Shown here piece after piece: positions 26,368 to 35,713 of a stretch of DNA of 64,000 nt; positions within the stretch are counted from its first letter, which is position 1; the number at the start of each line of letters is the position of its first letter. Source of the DNA: Alkalibacillus salilacus. GTDB lineage: Bacteria; Bacillota; Bacilli; Bacillales; Alkalibacillaceae. Where the stretch lies: assembly GCF_030812915.1 (NCBI RefSeq), contig NZ_JAUSTQ010000010.1:1-64000 (forward strand). The letters are read 5' to 3'. Under the pieces are notes generated by a model that was given only the letters and a program-made list of their open reading frames with translations, was not told where the DNA came from and did no database searches. The position numbers were made by a program, and so were the translations under genes.

Positions 26368-27139
26368 TATGATTAAACAAGGATGGCGACCACTTGCGGT
26401 CCTCATCCTTCTTTTCATCATTTGGGAATTAAGTGTAGTAATCTTTGACGTACCAAAATGGTTTCTTCCTGCTCCAAGCGATATTATTACAGTCGGTATA
26501 AATGAATGGACTGAATATAATCAACATGTTTTTGCGACTGTAGAACTGATTATCATTGGTTTTATTGTCGGTAGTTTGAGTGGGATTATTGTGGCAACCG
26601 TCCTTCATTTAATACCTGTACTCCGTCAGTCTATGTATCCATTGATCATTTTATCGCAGAATATACCAATTATCGTATTAGCACCTTTGCTCGTGGGTTG
26701 GTTTGGCTTTGGTATGTTACCGAAATTAATCGTCATAACACTCGTTTGCTTCTTCCCTATCGCTATTTCGCTACTTGGTGGATTGCAGCAAACGGACCGT
26801 GATCTGCGTCATTATATGCTAATGGCCGGAGCAACTAAGCGGCAAATGTTTTGGAAATTGGAATGGCTAAGTGCACTGCCTTCACTGTTCTCTGGCCTGA
26901 AGATTTCCGCAACTTATAGCGTGATGGGGGCTGTTATTTCCGAATGGCTTGGAGCTAACAATGGATTGGGTGTTTATATGACGCTTGCCTCATCATCGTT
27001 CAGAGCAGACCGAGTTTTCGTCGCAATATTCATTATTGTGTTCATTAGTTTATTATTCTTTATGCTTATCGTTTGGCTAGAAAAGCGCATCATACGTTGG
27101 CAAGCATCAGAAAAGAGGAATACAAATGGTTCATCTTAA
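26360..27139 (+). CDS. thiX: Thiamine-precursor ABC transporter permease
   Basis: 259 residues, six membrane helices, with the binding-protein-dependent transport loop (LMAGATKRQMFWKLEWLSALPSLFSGLKISATYSVMGAVISEWLG, the EAA-like region facing the ATPase). A homodimer is expected. It overlaps the MTH1187 gene upstream and the ATPase gene downstream by 14 bp. Confidence 0.9.
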   Translation: MLNMIKQGWRPLAVLILLFIIWELSVVIFDVPKWFLPAPSDIITVGINEWTEYNQHVFATVELIIIGFIVGSLSGIIVATVLHLIPVLRQSMYPLIILSQNIPIIVLAPLLVGWFGFGMLPKLIVITLVCFFPIAISLLGGLQQTDRDLRHYMLMAGATKRQMFWKLEWLSALPSLFSGLKISATYSVMGAVISEWLGANNGLGVYMTLASSSFRADRVFVAIFIIVFISLLFFMLIVWLEKRIIRWQASEKRNTNGSS

Positions 27140-27872
27140 TGTTAGAAATATCAGTCAGTCATTCGACGAACAAAAAATATTGAAACAAATAAATTTTTCT
27201 ATTGATCAAGGAGAGTTCGTTTCGATTTTAGGGCCATCAGGAAGTGGCAAAAGCACTCTATTTCGGATTATCGGTGGCATTGAATCACCTACCTCAGGAG
27301 ACATTATATTAAACGATGAAAGTATCAAAAATCAACCTGGTTCAGTCAGCTACACACCACAATCACCATCTTTGTTTCCTTGGCGTTCAGTTTTAGATAA
27401 CGTTTTACTCGGTCAAGAAATTCAAGGGAAACGTGACAGAAATACAGCATTACAGATGATTGAACGTGCTGGTTTAGCTGATTATGCTGATGCCTATCCA
27501 CACGAACTGTCAGGTGGTATGAAACAACGTGTTTCTTTTATACGGAGTGTTTTAAGTCCACAACCGTTAATTTTATTAGATGAACCATTCTCGGCACTTG
27601 ATGAATTCACTCGAACGGACATGCAACAATGGCTTCTGTCCATGTGGGAAGAACATAAACGTTCGATTATTTTTGTTACCCATAATATTGAGGAAGCGTT
27701 GTTTTTGTCTGATCGAATCATCGTTCTATCGAATCGCCCAACGAGTGTTCAACGGGAAATAACAATCCCGTTTAAACGTCCGAGAAATGAAGATTTACTG
27801 TTATCAAATGACTTTTTAGAATTTAAAAAAGAAATTTATAAGGAAATGCGTGCTTCGCATTTACCGTCTTAA
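27126..27872 (+). CDS. thiZ: Thiamine-precursor ABC transporter ATPase
   Basis: 248 residues. Walker A GPSGSGKST (about 36-44), Q-loop TPQSPSLFPW, signature LSGGMKQRVSFIRS, Walker B PLILLDEPFSALD, and the switch His in FVTHNIEEALFLSDR. It is the last gene of the operon. Confidence 0.9.
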   Translation: MVHLNVRNISQSFDEQKILKQINFSIDQGEFVSILGPSGSGKSTLFRIIGGIESPTSGDIILNDESIKNQPGSVSYTPQSPSLFPWRSVLDNVLLGQEIQGKRDRNTALQMIERAGLADYADAYPHELSGGMKQRVSFIRSVLSPQPLILLDEPFSALDEFTRTDMQQWLLSMWEEHKRSIIFVTHNIEEALFLSDRIIVLSNRPTSVQREITIPFKRPRNEDLLLSNDFLEFKKEIYKEMRASHLPS

Positions 27873-28019
27873 CCCATCATAGGCACTCAATAATCTCTAA
27901 TTCTATTATATTTTACGATCACGAGACACTCATAAGTTGACACACATCCTCATTCAATATTTCATACAATCATGAGGCTGATTAAAAAAATTAATAAAAC
28001 ACGCGTATAAGCGAATGGT

Positions 28020-28054
28020 AAAGAGGGTCGTTCTTGAGACCCTCTATTTTTCTA
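28020..28054 (+). terminator. Probable terminator of thiXYZ, between convergent operons
   Basis: The stem aagagggtc/gaccctct with an 8-nt loop followed by ATTTTTCT on the plus strand. The minus-strand tail is weaker, so it mainly serves the plus operon; it is the only hairpin also available to the thiE end. Confidence 0.65.
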
Positions 28055-28081
28055 CTCAGAATGAGCTAACGTAAATAAGAA

Positions 28082-28720
28082 TCACAGCCGAATGACCTTC
28101 CCCACTAATCTTTCTGTAGCTTCTTTCACCGATTCGGCCTGTGTAATATCCGATATTACTGCTACTCCATTTGCACCTGCTTCAATAACTTGTGATGCAT
28201 TATGATGTTTAATTCCGCCAATTCCAACAAGCGGAACATTCGGCAATTGTTCCCTAATTTCTTCAATAACGATCGGGCCATTTACTTCCTCGATATCGTC
28301 TTTAGTTAACGTGTTAAACATTGGTCCAACGCCAATATAATCCGCACCTAGATTTTTAGCTTCAAGAGCTTCATCTAGATTATGAGTCGAAACCCCAAGC
28401 ATTTGATAGCTTTTAAGTGAATCTTTCATTTTCTTCATATCACCATCTTTTTGGCCAATATGTAACCCATCCGCGTCTAACTCATTAACGAGTTCAAGGT
28501 CATCATTAACAATAAACGGAACATCATATTGATGACAAACCTCTTTAAGGCGAATCCCTAATTCGATCTTTTCTTTACCTATCTTTGAGCCTAATCCCTT
28601 TTCACGGAATTGAAAGAAAGTCACACCGCCTTGAATAGCTTTCTCTAACGTCTCAACAGGATCATGTTTACAATTTTGACTACCCATAACTAGATATAAT
28701 GCCAATTGTTGTTCGATCAT
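28082..28720 (-). CDS. thiE: Thiamine-phosphate synthase
   Basis: 212 residues, TIM barrel. It joins HMP-diphosphate and thiazole phosphate. Motifs: TFFQFREKG, FIVNDDLELVNELDADGLHIGQKDG, YIGVGPMFNTLTKDD, VPLVGIGGIKHHNA. It is the last gene of the tenA operon and overlaps thiD by four bases. A close relative in the same operon, TenI, lacks parts of these motifs. Confidence 0.93.
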   Translation of the reverse strand: MIEQQLALYLVMGSQNCKHDPVETLEKAIQGGVTFFQFREKGLGSKIGKEKIELGIRLKEVCHQYDVPFIVNDDLELVNELDADGLHIGQKDGDMKKMKDSLKSYQMLGVSTHNLDEALEAKNLGADYIGVGPMFNTLTKDDIEEVNGPIVIEEIREQLPNVPLVGIGGIKHHNASQVIEAGANGVAVISDITQAESVKEATERLVGKVIRL

Positions 28721-29523
28721 ACTTTTTCTCTCCTACTTTGATAAGCCCAATGGTTCGTTGGTCCTTGACCAGATCCAATGTTTAAATCATCTTCAATCGC
28801 AACTTGAGTAAACTCCCTTGCAACACGAACGGCATCTATAACATTAACTCCTTTTGCAAGTTCAGCTGCAATCGCTGCTGCAAATGTACATCCTGTACCG
28901 TGTGTATTTGCTGTATACCTACGTTCATTTATTAATTGTGTAAACGTCTCACCATCATATATAAGGTCGACCACTTCTTCTTCTTCAGCATGACCACCTT
29001 TAATAATAATATTTTGAGCTCCCAACTGATATAAACATTTAGCAGCCTCTTTTCGGTCTTTTAATGTATTTAATGTTAAACCTGTGATTACTTCAGCTTC
29101 AGGAATATTTGGCGTTACAATAGTTGCAAGTGGTATTAAGTCCTTTTTCATCGTATCAATTGCTTCATCTTGTAACAGTTTGGCACCACCTTTTGCAATC
29201 ATAACAGGATCAACCACAACATTATTCATGTCGTGTTGTTGTATTTTTTTCGCTACAGCTTCAATAATCTCTGCACTAAATAACATCCCCGTTTTTAAAG
29301 CATCAGGCTTTAAATCTTCTCCAACTGAATCCAATTGTTCTTCAACCTGGCTGACTGTTAAAGGATAAACACCTTGTACGCCTAATGTATTTTGAGCTGT
29401 TACAGCCGTCAATACTGACATGCCATATGCTTTTAATTCTTGAAAGGTTTTTAAATCCGCTTGAATCCCAGCTCCGCCACCAGAATCAGAACCAGCGATC
29501 GTTAATGCTTTTACTACTGTCAC
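28717..29523 (-). CDS. thiD: Hydroxymethylpyrimidine/phosphomethylpyrimidine kinase
   Basis: 268 residues, ribokinase fold. It phosphorylates HMP and HMP-P. Motifs: ALTIAGSDSGGGAGIQADLKTF, VVDPVMIAKGG, and HGTGCTFAAAIAAELAKG with the catalytic-base Cys/anion-hole region. It overlaps thiE by four bases and follows thiF closely. Confidence 0.95.
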   Translation of the reverse strand: MTVVKALTIAGSDSGGGAGIQADLKTFQELKAYGMSVLTAVTAQNTLGVQGVYPLTVSQVEEQLDSVGEDLKPDALKTGMLFSAEIIEAVAKKIQQHDMNNVVVDPVMIAKGGAKLLQDEAIDTMKKDLIPLATIVTPNIPEAEVITGLTLNTLKDRKEAAKCLYQLGAQNIIIKGGHAEEEEVVDLIYDGETFTQLINERRYTANTHGTGCTFAAAIAAELAKGVNVIDAVRVAREFTQVAIEDDLNIGSGQGPTNHWAYQSRREKV

Positions 29524-29538
29524 ACTTATTCCTCCCTA

Positions 29539-30558
29539 TTAACCTAATAGTTGATGATAGATTTTTTTAGCTTCAACGATATCCTTCATTCCGTGAATTA
29601 ACACACGCCCATCTTTGAAAAATACAACACGCCTATCTACATAATGATAGGTCACTAAAAATGGATTTTGTTCAATGGTTCCTCCCTGCTTTTCTAACTG
29701 TTTAACTAGAGCGTGTAAATCACGATCAATTTTCTTAGGTGGGCGAATTTGTACTGTGTTGCGCCCACAAAGCACTGCTGTTTTCGTCTGGTTTTCATAT
29801 GATAAATATGGATAAACCGGAGACTCTCCACACGATGGACAACCTTCTTTTTTCAAACGACTAACATCAAGGGTAGACTGTTCATTATTCCATAAATCAA
29901 AGGAAACTAATTTCCGACGTACTGATTCAAAATCTTCAACTAAAATTTTCATCGCTTCAACTGTTTGATAGGCAACGACCATCTGAACCGTTGGTGAAAT
30001 GACGCCAACAGTATCACACGTCGCACCACCGAGCGGTATCGTTTCTAGTAAACAACTCAAACATGGTGTTTCACCAGGTATAATAGTAAAACTCAGCCCG
30101 TAACTACTGACACACCCTCCATAGATCCATGGAATACGATGTTTTTGTGCAGTATCATTAATTAAAAAACGAATATCAAAATTATCGGTTGCATCAATCA
30201 TTAAATCAACATCAGAAACTAGTTGATCGATCTCTTCTACGGTTACGTCTATGATTTTCCCGTTCACTTCAACGTTAGGATTAATTTCGCGTAACCTTTT
30301 TTGGGCTGCAATTGCTTTAGGTATTCTGTCGATTGCATCACGCTCAGTGTATAGCTGCTGCCTTTGTAAATTACTTATTTCAACGTAATCACGATCAACA
30401 ATGGTTATTCGACCAACGCCTGAACGCGTTAACACTTCTGCATTACCTGTTCCTAATGCACCCGCTCCAACAATTAACACATGCTTATTCTGTAACTTTC
30501 GCTGACCTTCTTCACCAATCCCGTCAAATAGAATTTGTCTTGAGTATCGTTCCCACAT
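29539..30558 (-). CDS. thiF: ThiS adenylyltransferase / ThiF family protein
   Basis: 339 residues. It adenylates the C-terminal glycine of ThiS. The N-terminal MWERYSRQILFDGIGEEGQRKL, nucleotide loop VGAGALGTGNAEVL and DATDNFDIRFLIND are typical E1-like features. Zinc cysteines are CLSC and CPSC. ATG 30558 is used because GGGGG lies upstream; the in-frame 30579 start has none. The C-terminal 90 residues after the second Cys pair resemble a rhodanese-like or MoeB-type tail without a recognisable catalytic Cys. It follows thiS. Confidence 0.93.
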   Translation of the reverse strand: MWERYSRQILFDGIGEEGQRKLQNKHVLIVGAGALGTGNAEVLTRSGVGRITIVDRDYVEISNLQRQQLYTERDAIDRIPKAIAAQKRLREINPNVEVNGKIIDVTVEEIDQLVSDVDLMIDATDNFDIRFLINDTAQKHRIPWIYGGCVSSYGLSFTIIPGETPCLSCLLETIPLGGATCDTVGVISPTVQMVVAYQTVEAMKILVEDFESVRRKLVSFDLWNNEQSTLDVSRLKKEGCPSCGESPVYPYLSYENQTKTAVLCGRNTVQIRPPKKIDRDLHALVKQLEKQGGTIEQNPFLVTYHYVDRRVVFFKDGRVLIHGMKDIVEAKKIYHQLLG

Positions 30559-30575
30559 TCGATGACCCCCTTCCA

Positions 30576-30779
30576 TCAACCACCGCCAACAAAGTGAACG
30601 AGCTCAACTCGATCACCATCCTGTATTAGGGTTTCAATATGCTGACTTGGATCAACAATATTAGCATTTAGCTCAACAATGATTTTTTTATCAGTTAATT
30701 TATAATGATTTAGTAAATCAGAAATTGTTTGAATATCATTCGATAATTCACGCTTTTCACCATTAACGTGAAGAACCAT
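30576..30779 (-). CDS. thiS: Sulfur carrier protein ThiS
   Basis: 67 residues, ubiquitin-like, ending VHFVGGG, with the C-terminal Gly-Gly that is thiocarboxylated. ATG 30779 is chosen (AGGAGG eight bases upstream) over the GTG at 30788. It overlaps the end of tenI by 17 bp. Confidence 0.93.
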   Translation of the reverse strand: MVLHVNGEKRELSNDIQTISDLLNHYKLTDKKIIVELNANIVDPSQHIETLIQDGDRVELVHFVGGG

Positions 30780-31377
30780 CACGAACACCTCCTAAAAAAT
30801 GTTTCGCCTCTTCTATTGGTTTTTCTGAATCTATTAAACCTGACATAATAGCTACACCACTAGCACCATAGGTCATAACACTTTCCACTCGTTTTGGTGT
30901 GATTCCACCAACCGCGATGACTGGGATATCAACAGACTTAATTAAATGTCCTAATTGTTCCAAACCACGCGGAAGTAAACCAGGCTTTGAATTAGTCTTA
31001 AAGATATGTCCAAAAATGACATAGTCTGCCCCACTAATAGCTGCATCTTGAGCTTCCTCAACTGAATGGACTGACCGACCAATTAATAGATTAGGGTACT
31101 TCATTCGAACAGAAGATACATCTTCACTATGATCAGTTAATTGGACGCCCTTAATTTCAGTTCGAACTGCCAATTCAACACGCTCGTTCATGACGAGCTG
31201 ACCTTTCGAAATGTCGTTTTTCACTAATTCACTTATCCACTCAACTAGTTCATCATCTGTACGATGTTTTTCTCTTATATGAATATAGTTAACATAAGGG
31301 GAAACTGCTTTTGAGACTTTTATAAATTCTTCTAAAGATTGTTTACCATTCGAAATTAAATGGATACCTTCAGTCAT
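30763..31377 (-). CDS. tenI: Thiazole tautomerase TenI
   Basis: 204 residues, a ThiE-like TIM barrel that aromatises the thiazole product of ThiG. Compared with ThiE it lacks the pyrophosphate-binding residues (here VNYIHIREKH, NERVELAVRTEIKGVQLTDHS, HSVEEAQDAAISGADYVIFGHIFKTNSKPGLLPRG). Position between thiH and thiS supports TenI. Confusion with a second ThiE is possible but unlikely. Confidence 0.9.
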   Translation of the reverse strand: MTEGIHLISNGKQSLEEFIKVSKAVSPYVNYIHIREKHRTDDELVEWISELVKNDISKGQLVMNERVELAVRTEIKGVQLTDHSEDVSSVRMKYPNLLIGRSVHSVEEAQDAAISGADYVIFGHIFKTNSKPGLLPRGLEQLGHLIKSVDIPVIAVGGITPKRVESVMTYGASGVAIMSGLIDSEKPIEEAKHFLGGVRDGSSR

Positions 31378-32481
31378 CTAAATCAGCTGCCAATCTTTCA
31401 TGACTGGTTGATAGTTATGCTTCAATAACATTTCTTTAACTTCGTCTACTGAACGTTCATCAGAAATTTCAAACTGACTTTGTGTGTTATTAGGTTCATT
31501 ATAACCACCGACAACAGTTGATGATGCTGCTGACATTTTCGTCGGACCGAGCGGTAAAATTTGCTCTCGAAACTCTGGGCGTTCTCTTGTGGAAACGGTG
31601 ATTCCAGAATGAGGTTGAAAAATTCGATAAGCAATCATTGCTTGAACTAAATTTTTGTCTGTTACTTCTACTTTAGGTTGGAAACTGCCCGCATTCGGCT
31701 GAATTCTTGGAAATGCTACGCCGACTTCTACGTCTAAGTATTTTTGTTGTAAATATTGCGCATGTAATCCCGTGATATAACTTTCACGACGCCAATCATT
31801 CAACCCTAATAGTGCTGCAATAGAAACAGCTCGCATTCCTGCTTCACAGCCCCGTTCAGGTGTGTCCAATCGATATTTAAAAAAACGCTTCGGACCTTTT
31901 GTGTGTAATTGACGGTAAATTTCTTCATCATAAACTTCTTGATAAACGGTCAAATTATCGACACCACTATTAACAATCTCTTGGTACTGTTCAGTATCCA
32001 TCGGTTGAACCTCTAAGCCCACTGAAGAAAAGTATTTCTTAAGCACTTTCATACATTGTTGAATATATTTTACAGACGAGTGCATCATCGATTCACCAGA
32101 TAGAATGATAATATGTTCAACTCCCATATCTGCAATAACTTTCGCCTCTTCTTCTAGCTCCGTCATGGTTAAAATACGACGCGGGAAATCGTTTTCAACA
32201 CTGAAACTACAATATTGACATGTATTAACACAGTAATCTGATACATAAAGGGGTAAGAAGATTTGCATGGTATTACCAAAATGCTGAATAGTTAGTTGAT
32301 GTGCTTTTTGAGCCATTTCTTCTAAATAAAGTTCAGCTGCCGGAGATAATAAAGCAAAATAATCTTCTTCATTAATTCGGTCTTTTTGTAGTACTTGTTC
32401 CACATCTTGTTGTGTGACATTTTCCAACATGTCTTCTAAAGGAAGTTGATTGACTTTCTCTAATACGTTATAAAAACTCAC
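31378..32481 (-). CDS. thiH: 2-iminoacetate synthase ThiH (radical SAM)
   Basis: 367 residues. It cleaves tyrosine to dehydroglycine and p-cresol to feed ThiG. The radical SAM cluster motif is YCVNTCQYCSF (Cys-3x-Cys-2x-Cys). ThiH-type features include HIIILSGES and GLEVQPM. B. subtilis uses the oxygen-dependent glycine oxidase ThiO at this step, so ThiH marks an anaerobic or oxygen-tolerant variation. It starts 17 bases after thiG. Confidence 0.93.
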   Translation of the reverse strand: MSFYNVLEKVNQLPLEDMLENVTQQDVEQVLQKDRINEEDYFALLSPAAELYLEEMAQKAHQLTIQHFGNTMQIFLPLYVSDYCVNTCQYCSFSVENDFPRRILTMTELEEEAKVIADMGVEHIIILSGESMMHSSVKYIQQCMKVLKKYFSSVGLEVQPMDTEQYQEIVNSGVDNLTVYQEVYDEEIYRQLHTKGPKRFFKYRLDTPERGCEAGMRAVSIAALLGLNDWRRESYITGLHAQYLQQKYLDVEVGVAFPRIQPNAGSFQPKVEVTDKNLVQAMIAYRIFQPHSGITVSTRERPEFREQILPLGPTKMSAASSTVVGGYNEPNNTQSQFEISDERSVDEVKEMLLKHNYQPVMKDWQLI

Positions 32482-32497
32482 GATAAATCATCCTTTT

Positions 32498-33271
32498 TTA
32501 AGAGTGTAGAAATCCTGTAAGAGGAGAAGATGCCTTAGCGTTTGTTGATGATGCACCTATTCCAGACATATACGCCGAGCGACCTGCTTGAACAGCTAAG
32601 TCAAAAGCTTTAGCCATAGCGACTGGGTCTTTTGCTGTTGCAATTGCTGTATTAACTAAAACAGCATCTGCCCCCATTTCCATTGCTTCTGCCGCTTCAG
32701 AAGGACGACCAATTCCAGCATCAATAACAATAGGTACGTTAATATCCTCAATCATGATTTGGATCATTTCTTTCATTCGAATACCACGATTCGATCCAAT
32801 TGGCGAACCTAATGGCATTACTGTTGCTGCTCCAGCTTCTTCTAGTCGTTTAGCTGCCATTAGATCAGGACTCATATAAGGAAGAACAACAAACCCCTCT
32901 TTAACTAGTGATTCCGTTGCTTTAATCGTTTCTTCATTATCCGGAAGTAAATACTTACTGTTTGTGATCACTTCTATCTTAATCCAATTCCCCATCCCAG
33001 AAGCTTTCGCTAAACGAGCAATACGAATCGCTTCTTCAGCTGACCGAGCACCTGATGTGTTTGGCATTAACGTCATGTGATCTGGAATATCGTTTAAGAT
33101 GTAGTGATCTGACCCACTTAAATCCACTCGACGTACCGCTACTGTAACGACTTCTGATTGGGATTCTTGTAGGGTCTCTTTCATTTTGCTATGATCAGCG
33201 AACTTCCCAGTCCCAACAAACAACCGACTATTTAATTCTTCACCTGCAATAACTAATGAATCTTGCATCAT
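32498..33271 (-). CDS. thiG: Thiazole synthase ThiG
   Basis: 257 residues, TIM barrel. Motifs: [27 protein letters not shown], the Schiff-base Lys in [21 protein letters not shown] and the C-terminal [32 protein letters not shown]-like stretch. Two ATGs in a row (33271, 33268) follow GGAGG; either could be the start. Confidence 0.95.
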   Translation of the reverse strand: MMQDSLVIAGEELNSRLFVGTGKFADHSKMKETLQESQSEVVTVAVRRVDLSGSDHYILNDIPDHMTLMPNTSGARSAEEAIRIARLAKASGMGNWIKIEVITNSKYLLPDNEETIKATESLVKEGFVVLPYMSPDLMAAKRLEEAGAATVMPLGSPIGSNRGIRMKEMIQIMIEDINVPIVIDAGIGRPSEAAEAMEMGADAVLVNTAIATAKDPVAMAKAFDLAVQAGRSAYMSGIGASSTNAKASSPLTGFLHS

Positions 33272-33329
33272 TCATTCCTCCATTCGTTGATACACCTTAT
33301 TACTTTATTAAACTAGAACTACTAGAATC

Positions 33330-34013
33330 CTAAGATTTTATTATTTCAGATTGTGCTGGCCATTTTTCTAAGTTATAAGCCATATCCCAAAATGCTAATT
33401 CGTAATGGCAACTAATCGTGAAATGTTTTTTCATAAGTTGACGATCAGCTTCTGTAACTTTTTCAGCAATTTCATCAAGACGGTTGATTTGTTCTTCGAC
33501 TAACTTTTTAAACCAATCGCCACCATAAGCATTAATCCACTCTTGATAAATAGGAACATCAGGTTGAAAGTATTTAAGCTTGTCGCCAATTTCTTGATAG
33601 ATCCAATAGCAAGGTAATATTGCCGAAATAATATCACCCAAATGACCTTGGTATGCAGCTCGATATAAATGAGACGTATAAGCGTACGCTGTTAATGCTG
33701 GCTCAAAGTTTTCCTGCTCTTCTTCAGTAATATTTAGTTTTTCTGAAAAATGACGATGAAGCTCTGATTCCGCTTCATAAGTTCCTTGTGCATGTGCTGC
33801 CATACGGCTCGTTGTGTAAAAGTCATTAGCTTTCGTCCCACCTAATGATTGAATCCTAGCAAAATGTGATAAGTAATAAGCATCTTGCATGACATAATAA
33901 CGAAAACATTCAATCGGTAACGTCCCATCCCCAATTCCTTTAATGAAAGGGTGATTAAAGTTCGCTTCCCAAATATGATTCGTCTCTTTCCTTAGTAAAT
34001 CTGAAAACTTCAT
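33330..34013 (-). CDS. tenA: Thiaminase II / aminopyrimidine aminohydrolase TenA
   Basis: 227 residues. It converts aminomethylpyrimidine to HMP in thiamine salvage. Cys135 (LPCYWIYQ) is the catalytic Cys and Tyr/Glu motifs (FRYYVMQDAYYL, ELAFWDMAY) are present. It is the first gene after the TPP riboswitch and links functionally with thiXYZ. Confidence 0.95.
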   Translation of the reverse strand: MKFSDLLRKETNHIWEANFNHPFIKGIGDGTLPIECFRYYVMQDAYYLSHFARIQSLGGTKANDFYTTSRMAAHAQGTYEAESELHRHFSEKLNITEEEQENFEPALTAYAYTSHLYRAAYQGHLGDIISAILPCYWIYQEIGDKLKYFQPDVPIYQEWINAYGGDWFKKLVEEQINRLDEIAEKVTEADRQLMKKHFTISCHYELAFWDMAYNLEKWPAQSEIIKS

Positions 34014-34090
34014 ACCTTATCCCTCCAAGATCGTTTTATATTTAATTTAGAAAATAACGATTAATCTAGCTGAATGACGTCATTTTCCAA

Positions 34091-34132
34091 ATAAAAAACC
34101 ACTTTCTTATACCAGACATAAGAAAGTGGTTG
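34091..34132 (-). terminator. Expression-platform terminator for the tenA operon riboswitch
   Basis: A 13-bp stem (34097-34109 with 34119-34131) with a minus-strand T run, between the aptamer and tenA. Confidence 0.88.
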
Positions 34133-34185
34133 ACTTGGATAAATATGGATGTAATTCACAATCCAATAAACTCCGAGCAACTAGA

Positions 34186-34266
34186 CTTCCCTACGCTGGT
34201 CCAAACCAGATCAGGTTCAAAGGGTCGGAATTATTCCTCTCAGCCATTTAAATGGCACCCCTAGCT
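34186..34266 (-). promoter_or_regulatory. TPP riboswitch of the tenA-thiGH-tenI-thiSFDE operon
   Basis: On the minus strand: GGGGTGCCATTTAAATGGCT (P2/P3 start), CTGAGAGGAA, CCCTTTGAACCTGATCTGG and ACCAGCGTAGGGAAG, the full THI consensus. The terminator follows directly. This is the second TPP riboswitch in the window. Confidence 0.95.
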
Positions 34267-34459
34267 TTGTTACATTAAAATTATTTGCTTGTTAAATTTA
34301 TATTAACAAAATTCTGACATTATGTTAACTATTTTTTTACTTTTTGCTACTTTTAATTTATAACACAATCAATATTTGATCCTTTAAATAGACTTATTGA
34401 TTGATGAATACAAACATTTCTCAGTGAGGTTATCCTAGTACGGATTCCATCATTTATAA
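34267..34459. other. Intergenic stretch upstream of the TPP riboswitch and downstream of the thiolase gene
   Basis: It must carry the riboswitch promoter (minus strand) and the thiolase 3' region. No clear array, hairpin or gene seen; very A+T-rich. Confidence 0.3.
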
Positions 34460-35641
34460 TTATTGATTCTCAATAACCATCGCAATACCTTGGCCGCCGC
34501 CAATACATAAGCTAACAACCGCGTATTTGCCACCACGACGTTTCAACTCATAAGCAGCGGTCAACAAGACGCGTGTACCACTTACACCGACAGGATGCCC
34601 TAATGCGATCGCACCCCCGTTAACATTCGTTTTGTTTCGGTCTAAACCGAGCTCGGCTTCCACTGCCAAATACTGCGCTGCGAATGCTTCATTTACTTCA
34701 ACCAAGTCCATATCATCAAGTGTTAAACCAGCCTTCTTCAAAGCGCCCTGAATGGCAGGCACAGGACCAATTCCCATTACTGTCGGATCAACACCAGCCA
34801 CGTGCCAGGACTTTATTTCAGCAATTGGGACTAGGCCATGATCGCGAACAGCTTTCTCACCGGCTACTACTACACTTGATGCACCGTCATTAATACCAGA
34901 TGAATTCGCTGCTGTCACTGTTCCTTCTTGTTTAAACACAGGCTTCAAACTTGATAGCACATCGAGTGATGAATCGGGTTTGATATGTTCATCTTGCTCC
35001 ACTTCAATATTTCCTTTACGACTTTTGACCGTTACAGGCATAATTTCTTCAGCAAAATATCCCTTTTCAACTGCATCAGAAGCACGCTGGTGGGACTGGG
35101 CAGCATATTCATCTTGTGCTGCACGCGAGATTCCATATTGCTCAGATAATTTCTCCGCTGTCATCCCCATGCCTTCACCTGTATACTGATCTGTCAAAGT
35201 GGCATTTAGCGTATCCGTAAATGATAACTCGCCCATTTTCACACCTTTAAAGCGTTGTTTGAAATTCGAAAAAGGCGCTTGCGACATATTCTCTGCTCCG
35301 CCTGCTAACACAATATTCGCTTCATCTAACTTAATTTCTTGTGCAGCAGAGACGACTGATTGCAACCCTGAGCCGCAAAGACGATTCAATGTTAAAGCAG
35401 GTACATCTTGTGGAACACCTGCTTTTAGTCCTATATGTCGCGATAAATAAGCCGCATTTTCACTTGTATGAATCACATTACCATAAATCACATGGTCAAT
35501 CGCATCAGCTGACACATTCGCTCGTTCCAGTGCAGCTTCAGCTGTTCTAACACCTAAATCAACCGCATTCGTATTGACAAACGAACCGCCAAACGAAGTA
35601 AAGGCTGTACGTGCACCCTCTACTAAATAAACTGAATTCAT
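34460..35641 (-). CDS. Acetyl-CoA acetyltransferase (thiolase)
   Basis: 393 residues. It condenses two acetyl-CoA or cleaves acetoacetyl-CoA. Cys89 in NRLCGSGLQSV is the nucleophile; His in NGGAIALGHPVGVSG and Cys in SLCIGGGQG complete the active site. AGAGGTG precedes the ATG. It is a lone gene with no beta-oxidation partners adjacent. It may serve mevalonate, PHB or fatty-acid degradation. Confidence 0.93.
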   Translation of the reverse strand: MNSVYLVEGARTAFTSFGGSFVNTNAVDLGVRTAEAALERANVSADAIDHVIYGNVIHTSENAAYLSRHIGLKAGVPQDVPALTLNRLCGSGLQSVVSAAQEIKLDEANIVLAGGAENMSQAPFSNFKQRFKGVKMGELSFTDTLNATLTDQYTGEGMGMTAEKLSEQYGISRAAQDEYAAQSHQRASDAVEKGYFAEEIMPVTVKSRKGNIEVEQDEHIKPDSSLDVLSSLKPVFKQEGTVTAANSSGINDGASSVVVAGEKAVRDHGLVPIAEIKSWHVAGVDPTVMGIGPVPAIQGALKKAGLTLDDMDLVEVNEAFAAQYLAVEAELGLDRNKTNVNGGAIALGHPVGVSGTRVLLTAAYELKRRGGKYAVVSLCIGGGQGIAMVIENQ

Positions 35642-35654
35642 AAATTTGCACCTC

Positions 35655-35709
35655 TTTATTAAATAACTGGACTCGAAATTATTTCAAGTCCAGTCTTATT
35701 TAAATGTTT
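35655..35709. repeat. 21-bp periodic array forming a terminator-like hairpin (array 7)
   Basis: Three cores (TTTATTAAATAAC 35655, AAATTATTTCAAG 35676, TTATTTAAATGTT 35697) are 21 bp apart. The two spacers read TGGACTCG and TCCAGTCT, so spacer plus core can fold into a 14-bp hairpin with one mismatch (35666-35679 with 35681-35694). It lies just past the stop of the aldo/keto reductase. Confidence 0.6.
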
Positions 35710-35713
35710 ATTA

